Assembly (NCBI GenBank): GCA_016748015.1 | Contig: JAAOMT010000057.1 | Location: forward strand, 266,763 to 330,762 | DNA length: 64,000 bases | DNA from: Geosiphon pyriformis | Taxonomy: Eukaryota; Glomeromycota; Glomeromycetes; Archaeosporales; Geosiphonaceae | Direction: 5' to 3' | Shown here: piece after piece, positions 56,850 to 64,000 of the stretch | Position numbering within the stretch: position 1 is the stretch's first letter | Layout: every line of letters starts with the position of its first letter | Made by a program: the position numbers and the translations under genes | Notes under the pieces: model-generated | The model's input: the letters and a program-made list of their open reading frames with translations, nothing else | Told to the model about the DNA's origin: nothing | Database searches by the model: none

Positions 56850-58149
56850 ATTTAAATTTAGGAGTTTTATAATTTATTTAATTATTGTTTATATAATACA
56901 AATATTATTTTATAAATCTTATATATTATAATTAAAGTAAAAAAAACAAGTATTATTTATGAAAAAACAACAATAAAAAAAGGTTTCTTAAATATTACAA
57001 CTTTTTGGTTATTGGTTTTTTTTTATATAATACATTAAAAACAACATAATATTGTATTATTAAAAAACTTTTAATATTAAGCTTATTGCAAATCTTTTGT
57101 TTTATTTGGCATTTTTAATTTTAATAATTAATTTTATTAACATTATTTAAATAGTAAAAATAATTATTTTTACTAATAATAACAACAAAAATTAATTATT
57201 TAATATATTTAAAATAATAGTTTTTATTATGTATATATATTTTTATTCAGTTTAATATACAAAGTCCAATTATTATATATTACAATATAATTATATTTTA
57301 ATTGGTTTTTTTATTAATTTTATTTTAATTTGAATAATAATAACATATTTAATTGTTTTTAACCAATTATTATTTATTAAAAAAACAAAATAAATTATAT
57401 TTAACACATATTATTTTTAAATTAATAAACAATATTATTTAATCTAAAAAATTAAACAAATAAAAAATACTTTATTTTGGTATTAATATATTTTTAATAA
57501 TAATATTAATAATTAAAAAATAATTATTAATTATTAAAAAAAATTATTTTTATTTTGGTGTTTTATTAAGAATTAAATTAAATTTTTTAAAAACTATGTT
57601 TTAATTATTATTTAATTTTGTTAATTTTAAAAATAAATTTTAAATATTTTGTATAAATTTATTTTTTAAATATAATTATTAATATTAAACTTGTAAATTA
57701 ATTATTTTTATTATATTTAAAATTATTAAATCTGGTTTTATTTTTATTGTATTTTATTATATTTTTATCAAATAAAAAATATTTTAAAATATTTAATAAA
57801 ATTGTTGCTGTTAAATTAAAAGTAATTAATTTGTAATAATATATTATTTTAAAAATTTAGATAATTTATATTTACAAATTAATTTTTATAAATAAAAATT
57901 TTTTGGTTATAAAGTTTTTAAAATTAATAATATAATTAATTAATTAAAAATTAACCATATTTTATTTTTTAAAAACATTATATTATTTTAAATTATATAT
58001 TTAGTTTGATTTTATATGTTTAATTTATTAAATTAACTTGTTATATTGTTTTATAATTTTTATTATATTGTTTAATAAAAAATAAAAAATTTAATTTATT
58101 AAAATATAAATTTTAATAATTATAAAACAAATTATTAATAAACTTTTTT
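56850..58149. other. AT-rich spacer without genes
   Basis: Composition turns sharply AT-rich about 270 bases upstream of the SPF45 start. No supported feature. Confidence 0.65.
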
Positions 58150-58160
58150 TTTTATATTTA
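58150..58160. repeat. Target-site duplication, left of LINE I
   Basis: TTTTATATTTA, repeated exactly at 59710-59720. The AT-only sequence makes chance more likely than at the other sites, but the position fits both element ends. Confidence 0.55.
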
Positions 58161-59709
58161 TGTTTATATATTTTTTTTTATTGCTTAACGAGTGAGGTCC
58201 AAACACTACCTAGTACCATACATCAAGGAATTGATCTAAACTAGGCATGAATCATGTACTTTCTACACGTGACCAGCCACTCGGGCTGATCAGAACAACA
58301 CTATGCAGCTATATGAACTGACACTGATTCACCTATACCTGAAAAGAACAAGCAAGACTTGTGAAAACCAAAATGAATACCTAAAGCATTAGTGATGCCA
58401 AGTAACCTAACCACTTCTACAGAGAACCTCGAAGCCAAACCATGGACCGAAATGATGGCCGAACTATCTAGCGGGATCAGTCCATTCTTCTCCATATATG
58501 CACGATGTTTAGCATGAACTGATCAGACATCTTCCCTAAAAGCAAGACCAAGAGAGCACACAAACTTGACAATCTCCAAAACAGCAATCTTGGGGTTGTA
58601 AAAGATGGAAACAGCTTCGCAAAACCACCTATTAAAAACAAAGTCCTTAAAAAGAGCCATGAACACAAAGGAATCAGAAACACCAGATGATAACAGCTGT
58701 AATATACCCGAGAAAGAATGAAAGAAACCAGAAAGCGCCTTCCAGGATCCTACATGAGAATCCAACAACTGATGTTGAACAGACTCGTCAACTTTGCAAG
58801 AGAACACATGATTTGACACCTCTACCTTACCACAATACAAGCACAACATGCTAGAATAACATCTATTATAGAGGTGCTTTCGAACAGCAACTGGCAGCTG
58901 ATGGTGTAAAGACTTTATAAAGTAAGTATGCACACTGGACGAAGACCTGCTGGTAAAATCTGCAGCCATGTACAAATCAGAATGCCATACCAATGATGAG
59001 CAAAGCCAATCAATCTCAGAAGACAAGCTGCCCACCAAAACCCCAGAACCAGAACCAACCTCCCATTGTGCACGACAAATAGAATGATAAATATCACAAA
59101 CAAAATGTCTCAAATTTCCAGAAACAATACCAACATCAGCTGACAAGAAGTGCTCACTCAAGCGAGGGGGAAGATACCAATTGGAGAGAGAAGCGGCACC
59201 AGCGATTGTGTTAGCACGCTCATTTCCTGAAACACCAGGATAACCTTTTAGCTTGTGAAAGCTAACCCTCAACTTCTTACTGTGAATCACGTTGACAATA
59301 TGACAACATTTGACCCAATACTGATTACGATAATTGGGATACACCAGACCCAACTCTGACCTGCAAGCATCCAAAGCTGATTGACTATCTGAAAACAAAC
59401 AAACAGAGCTTAATGAGGGAACACACTCCAGAGCCAAGGCAATAGTCTGCAATTCCACCAAAGTAGATGACATCAAATCTGACACACTAACGCCCAAACC
59501 CAAACCAATGTCCTTAAAAAAAATGGCAGCGCCAGCTCTACAGCCAACCATGCCAAGATTACTAAGGGACCTATCTGTATATACTGACAGGCTGCTAGCA
59601 CTGGTTGCCAAGAGACGATCACAAACAGACACAAATTCACCAGACTTAAAAATGTTCGAAGGACCACCATCACCCAAAACTAAAGACTGAGTGTAAGAAG
59701 ATCCCATAC
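58161..59709 (-). mobile_element. 5'-truncated LINE copy I
   Basis: A minus-strand LINE end with an AT-rich tail (58161-58182), the family 3' UTR, and ORF2 from just before RNase H. The 5' breakpoint is at 59709 next to the duplicated TTTTATATTTA. Confidence 0.88.
58301..59707 (-). pseudogene. LINE ORF2 C-terminus, one nonsense codon
   Basis: The open frame starts with a chance ATG at the truncation point. RNase H is complete: YTDRS (Gly to Arg), VELQTIALALE, FSDSQSALDAC, SGNERANTIAG with Asp to Asn in the last motif. Next are SDLYMAADFTS, finger CLYCGKVEVSNHVFSC and the C-terminal domain ending SVSVHIAA. A single TGA at 58525-58523 replaces Trp (EDV-stop-SVHAKH against EIWLVHAKH). No frameshift. 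Confidence 0.88.
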
Positions 59710-59720
59710 TTTTATATTTA
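59710..59720. repeat. Target-site duplication, right of LINE I
   Basis: TTTTATATTTA, identical to 58150-58160. Confidence 0.55.
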
Positions 59721-60986
59721 AAATAAATTAAAAAAGTTATAAGTATTATAATATCTAAAATTATTAATATTTTTATTAAAAATATATTTACAGTTATAAA
59801 AACTGTTTAATAATATTTTATAAAAGTATTTTTCTTAAATAATTTTATAATAAGCCAAAAAAAAATGTAAAATAATTAACAATATTAAAATATTTTGTAT
59901 TATAAAAGATATATATATATAACAGTAATAATAATAATTTATTAATTTAAAACTTAATTTAAAAATTAATTATTAAATAAAAACTTCATAATTTTTATTT
60001 ATTATTTTTGATTTATATATTTTATTTATAGTATTTTCTAAACAACAGATATTAAAAACATAATTTAAAACAATATAATATCTTTAATTATAAATACAAA
60101 AAATATTAAAAAATATTAAAAAATAATTAATCAATAATATAATATAATTTTTAATAGTTTAATCTAAACATATTTATAAACTTTGAACTAAATCCAAACT
60201 GAACTTGTTGTTTGAATTTGAGTTTAATTTAGGTTTAGTAATTTTAAGTTTGATTTAAGTTAAGTTTAAAATCTAGTTAAAATCTTAATTTGATTTAATA
60301 ATTTAATTAAATTTAGACCAAATTAAACCAAATATTAAAATTTTATTTTTATTGTAAAAACAATTAAACAAAATATTTTAAAAATTATTTTCTTAAATAT
60401 TAATAAAAAACTGTTTTTAATAAATTTAAAGTGTTTTTTATCTTTGGTTAATGGTTTTTTTTCAGTTAAAATTTTTTCTAAAAAACACACAAAATTAGTT
60501 TTAGTATTGTTTTTATTTTCTTAAAGAATTTTTAAGTTTTTAATAATAAGCCAATTAACAAATTGGTTTTTTATTTTTATTTTTATTACTATTATTACTA
60601 CTTTATAATAACCAAAAAAACCAAAAATTTTAAAAACAATAATAGTTACTTATCAAATTTTTTTATAATTTCAAATAAAATTTTGGAAAAAATTTTTATA
60701 ATAATAATTAATCTTTTTTTTAATATAAACAATAACAATAATAATACATTTTTTAAGATAAATTAAAATTAATCATTGATTATATTACCAAATATAATGT
60801 TTTTTAATTGTTATTATTAAAGTTTTTATTGGTAATTTATTTTAATTATATTTAAAATTGTAAATTTTTTTGTAATAATTTTTGGTTTTTTTTTCTGTTG
60901 TATTTTATAATATTTTTTTTGATATATTTTTAATAATATTAAAAATATTTTTAGTTTTTGGTATTATTATTTTAATTAAGTTAAAA
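59721..60986. other. AT-rich spacer without genes
   Basis: No supported gene. It contains one copy of the dispersed repeat (60198-60343). The Phe/Tyr/Asn-only open stretch at 60563-60766 is homopolymer-driven and not credible as a gene. Confidence 0.65.
60198..60343 (+). repeat. Dispersed repeat, copy 2
   Basis: Aligns with the reverse complement of 24940-25113: ACTTGTTGTTTGAATTTGAG, AATTTTAAGTTTGATTTAAG and ACCAAATTAAACCAAATATT have counterparts in the same order. No coding capacity. Confidence 0.55.
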
Positions 60987-60997
60987 TTTACTGATTT
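60987..60997. repeat. Target-site duplication, left of element J
   Basis: TTTACTGATTT, repeated exactly at 63325-63335. Confidence 0.75.
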
Positions 60998-61129
60998 TTT
61001 TTTTATTAAAGTTTAATGAGTGAGACCCAAAAGCCATCTAGAATAATACATCAAACTAAGTGATCTAAACTAGATGCTAATCATGCATTTTTTACATGTG
61101 ACCAGTTACTTAAACCAGTCAAGAACATA

Positions 61130-63286
61130 CTACACTGATGCTACAGAAGAAAACTTATCCAAAGATGATATTTTTTGAATGACAGAAAACAAAATTGCAC
61201 TGCAAGAAACCAAACCAATTAGCTATTTGGCAGTTTTAAAGGGATTAGTTTTAACATTAACAGACTTATGCTCCCAAAAGGACATTAAGTTGGAAAACAT
61301 CTCATTATCCATAACAGATAAAAGCTCTGAATCACCAAATATATCAATGTCCTTCATGCAGTATTTCTTTTTCAAAGAAACCATTTCTCTTTCTAACTTA
61401 CCAACAGTTCTACTAAAAGAACTCATATGCACTAAAACCTCATTAATCTTAAGACCAAAAACACTATTTGAAACCAAATTACCATTAATAAACTATTCAA
61501 AAGTTGTAACCAAAGAGCCAATAGGCTTAACAATAGACTCAACCAAAGCAGAAAGCTTAGTTAAATCAGATTCCAAAGAAGACAAATAGAACAGCACCAA
61601 AGGATTACCAACAACAACTGAAGAAGAGACAAGAGATGACAAAAATAGAAATTCAGAGGAGCTCAAGGGAGTAAAAGCCTTAACATAAGACTTAAAACCA
61701 ACAAAGTATGGTATAAACACCTTGGGAAGCTTGGGAAAGGGAGGTGGAGAAACTTTACAGTCCACAGCCAAATGGCTCAGCTCTTGACACTTGAAACAAT
61801 GCTAACAACCAGGAATTTTCTACCAAATATGGCATTTCCTCAGTGTACTAGTTTTGACAATAGCAGAGTCCAAATTAGCTTGAGAACTAAATATAACTAG
61901 AGCAAACTAGAAACAACAACCAGACTCAAGAAAACGAGGAATAAAACATGTCTGATCACCAACTTAAGAAATCATATCACTAATCTCAAAAGCTGTGTAT
62001 TTAGAAAGAAGATTAATCAACTTGGCTTTAAACTTATCACGAGACAAAATAGTCTCATTTTGATTCATCAGAAGAAGAATTCTAACACTATTTTTGTCTA
62101 TCAAAACTGACCAATGATTCAAAACAGACATAACAGAGTCCAACTTCTCAAAATAAACCACCACATATTGCCAAATACTAACAGACTTTAGCACAACATA
62201 AGTAACACTACCAAACACACTGAGAGCTGTCTTAATATCAGCAACAGACACAACCAAGAGCATATTATGCAGCACAACAGCAGTAGAAAAGGAACCAAAC
62301 TCAGAAACTACCAAAGACTTGGCAATTTTGAGAGTGGTCAAATGTACAGAGCTTGTAAGCTCAACCAAAAACACAGCTTCCAAAGACACAGCTTCCAAAG
62401 ACACAGCTTTTAAAAACACTTAAGAAGCAAACTCCATACAAAACAGCTTCACATTGTTCTTTAATACTGACTTTGCACCCAAGAAACCATGTATTGACTG
62501 AAAAACAGCCTTAACATAAGTCAATTTGAACTTAAAAGTAGCACCAGACACCAGAGTAGAGGCCACCCACCCAGCAAATCTTTGATGACTAGTAATAGTT
62601 TTCCAAGCACCATCAGAAGTAGCATCAGAAACTAAAGGAGGAGATGATTTAGTTTTCATTTGATCAGCCCAGTTCTCAAGAACAGGTAACCCAACAAGAA
62701 GAGATTGTTTTGCTTCTAAAACCAGTGATGATCTACTGGAAGACATTACATTTGGCAATACAGCCAATGGTTGATCTAGACTCATCTTGGACAATGTGCT
62801 GGATGATGCTATGGAGATCTTATCTAAGATCTCATTGGGAACCACAAAGAAATTCGGTGTAACAATAGCAAAGACAAGTGACTGCTTCCACTTTTCTGAA
62901 CTTTTGGTCTTTTTGACCATTTTTTTTGAAAATGTGATGCTAGCAGCATCAGGTGTTGAATCTATGGAGGGGAAGACCAGCTTATTTACTGGTCTATTAT
63001 TAAAAACTTTTGGGCACTTAGTTGAGGTGGAGGCAACATTGGGACTAATCCAAGTGTGTCTCTTTAAGAGAACTTTAACTGGTAAAAAACCAGCCAAAGA
63101 TGAAAAAGTTGTTTCAATGGCTACCAAAGACAGCTTATCATAATTACTGGGTAAAGAGAAGGCTTCTAAAACGTTTTGCCTAGTTGCTTCTACAACAGAG
63201 AGAGCTCCTCTGGTTGAAATTTTATTAAATATCTCAGGACAGATATCAAGTATAGCCTTTTTACTCTTTGCTCTAGTTGTGGTTAT
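61130..63286 (-). pseudogene. ORF1-like RNA-binding protein of the half-LINE, broken
   Basis: The likely ancestral start is at 63286-63284, now ATA (ITTTRAKSKKAILDICPEIF). One frame of about 700 codons runs to about 61220, then shifts by one base and ends at TAG 61132-61130 (FSVIQKISSLDKFSSVASV). The N-terminal half is Ser/Pro-rich and disordered-looking. An RRM-like region at about 62260-62090 (ADIKTALSVFGSVTYVV...WSVLIDKNSVRI) parallels the LINE ORF1 RRM region. A CCHC knuckle CFKCQELSHLAVDC lies at about 61805-61760, and a C-terminal helical segment follows. Stops include TAA at 62422-62420 (Gln in the family) and TAA near 61966. A 15-base tandem duplication lies at 62371-62410. It is probably a nucleic-acid-binding protein. 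Confidence 0.78.
62371..62410. repeat. 15-base tandem repeat inside the half-LINE ORF
   Basis: ACACAGCTTCCAAAG occurs twice (62371-62385, 62386-62400) and partly a third time, encoding repeated AVSLE units. A local slippage duplication. Confidence 0.85.
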
Positions 63287-63324
63287 AAAATTAAAGAGAC
63301 AAAGAGTTTTTTGTAATATTTATT

Positions 63325-63335
63325 TTTACTGATTT
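63325..63335. repeat. Target-site duplication, right of element J
   Basis: TTTACTGATTT, identical to 60987-60997. Confidence 0.75.
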
Positions 63336-63929
63336 ATAATAATATATTATTATTATTTTAAAAACTTTTTTTGTTGCTATTGTTTTTAATTATTAATCTG
63401 TTTTAAAAAAAAACAGTATTAAATTTTTTTTTATTTAACTAAAAAGAAATTATTATTTTAAAAAATATTTTTAAAACCAAAATTAGTCAATTTTTTTTTA
63501 ATTATATTGTTTTTAAAATTGGTAATTTAAATTTTTAAGTTAATAATTATATATGTTTTATCTTTTGCTTTTTTAATTTTTATTATTATTAATGCTTTGC
63601 TATTGTAATTTTTGAGTTTTTAAAATTTTTAAATCTTATTGTATTAAAAACTGGTATTTTATGTAATTGTTATATCTAATAAAAACTTTTAAATATTATT
63701 ATTATTTTTTTAGTTTTTTTTAAGTCTGCTAATAGCTTTAAGACTTTTGTTTTATTTTTTATTAATACAAAGTTTTATGTTAAAATTTTTGTTTTTTTTG
63801 TTTTTTTTATTGTTATATTTTTAATTGTTTTTGTTTTTAGGTTTGTAATTAATTTTAGATTAAATTTTTTGAAATTTTTAATTTTTAATTTAACTATTTT
63901 ATTTAAGTCTGTTATTTTTTTTTTATTAA
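63336..63929. other. AT-rich spacer without genes
   Basis: T-rich low-complexity sequence. No supported feature. Confidence 0.65.
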
Positions 63930-64000
63930 TATTTAATGAATGAAGCCCAAATATTACTTAACACAATACATCAAACTAAGTAATCTAAACTAGACATAAA
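63930..64000 (-). mobile_element. LINE copy K, 3' end (cut by window end)
   Basis: A T run, then TTTAATGAATGAAGCCCAAA and the block ACATCAAACTAAGTAATCTA match the 3' UTR of elements J and C read on the minus strand. The rest lies beyond the window. Confidence 0.75.

Larger units (their letters stand above)
60998..63324 (-). mobile_element. ORF1-only LINE-like element (half-LINE) J
   Basis: A discrete 2.3 kb unit on the minus strand with exact 11 bp duplications on both sides. Its 3' end (60998-61130) is the LINE family 3' UTR, including the ACTCATTAAAC end and the CTAGTTTAGATCACTTAGTT block. It contains one long ORF1-like gene and no trace of endonuclease, RT or RNase H. Because duplications bracket the whole unit, the missing ORF2 is not a later deletion of this copy. 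Confidence 0.82.

Noticed and set aside
61179-61589. Plus-strand open frame opposite the half-LINE ORF
   Set aside because: It is the antisense shadow of the minus-strand ORF1-like protein, whose family motifs read on the other strand.

Overview
The window looks like a gene-poor, retrotransposon-dominated stretch of a very AT-rich fungal nuclear genome. The retroelement families, the AT-rich background and the short-intron gene fit an arbuscular mycorrhizal fungus (Glomeromycotina, Rhizophagus-like). That placement rests on recognising the families and is an inference. Only one ordinary host gene is visible: a nine-exon SPF45/RBM17 splicing-factor orthologue on the minus strand at 54491-56574.

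Layout. (1) 1-968 (+): 3' end of a LINE. (2) 2133-8943 (-): full-length LINE with ORF1 and ORF2. (3) 9640-10130 (+): an extremely AT-mutated LINE 3' end. (4) 10435-17239 (+): full-length, least broken LINE. (5) 17320-24217 (+): full-length LINE of a second subfamily. (6) 24226-28244: AT-rich spacer with dispersed repeats. (7) 28256-30307 (-): 5'-truncated young LINE. (8) 31895-48780 (+): full-length LINE split by a complete Ty3/gypsy LTR retrotransposon (33908-44033). (9) 48790-53944: AT-rich spacer. (10) 53947-56850: a gene island with a pogo-like transposon end and the SPF45 gene. (11) 58161-59709 (-): 5'-truncated LINE. (12) 60998-63324 (-): an ORF1-only element that carries a LINE 3' end and its own target-site duplication. 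(13) 63930-64000 (-): start of another LINE 3' end at the window edge.

How the LINEs work. ORF1 encodes an RNA-binding-type protein with a CCHC zinc knuckle. ORF2 encodes an APE-type endonuclease, reverse transcriptase, RNase H and a C-terminal CCHC finger. ORF1 stop and ORF2 start overlap as ATGA in all four copies that retain the junction, suggesting termination-reinitiation. Five insertions have 10-11 bp target-site duplications that I could read by eye. The 3' UTR is shared by all copies, including the ORF1-only element, which suggests that element is mobilised in trans by the ORF2 protein.

How the copies die. Nearly every premature stop whose ancestral codon can be inferred sits where a paralogue has Trp (TGG), Arg (CGA) or Gln (CAG/CAA), so it is explained by C:G to T:A transitions. 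Several copies stay in one reading frame for more than 4 kb. The most decayed copy (9640-10130) is almost indistinguishable from the surrounding AT-rich spacer, suggesting that much of the spacer is transition-mutated retroelement.

The most interesting items are the ORF1-only half-LINE, the transition-driven decay into AT-rich spacer, the conserved ATGA junction, and the gypsy element with dUTPase, extra Cys-rich modules and an extra 3' ORF.
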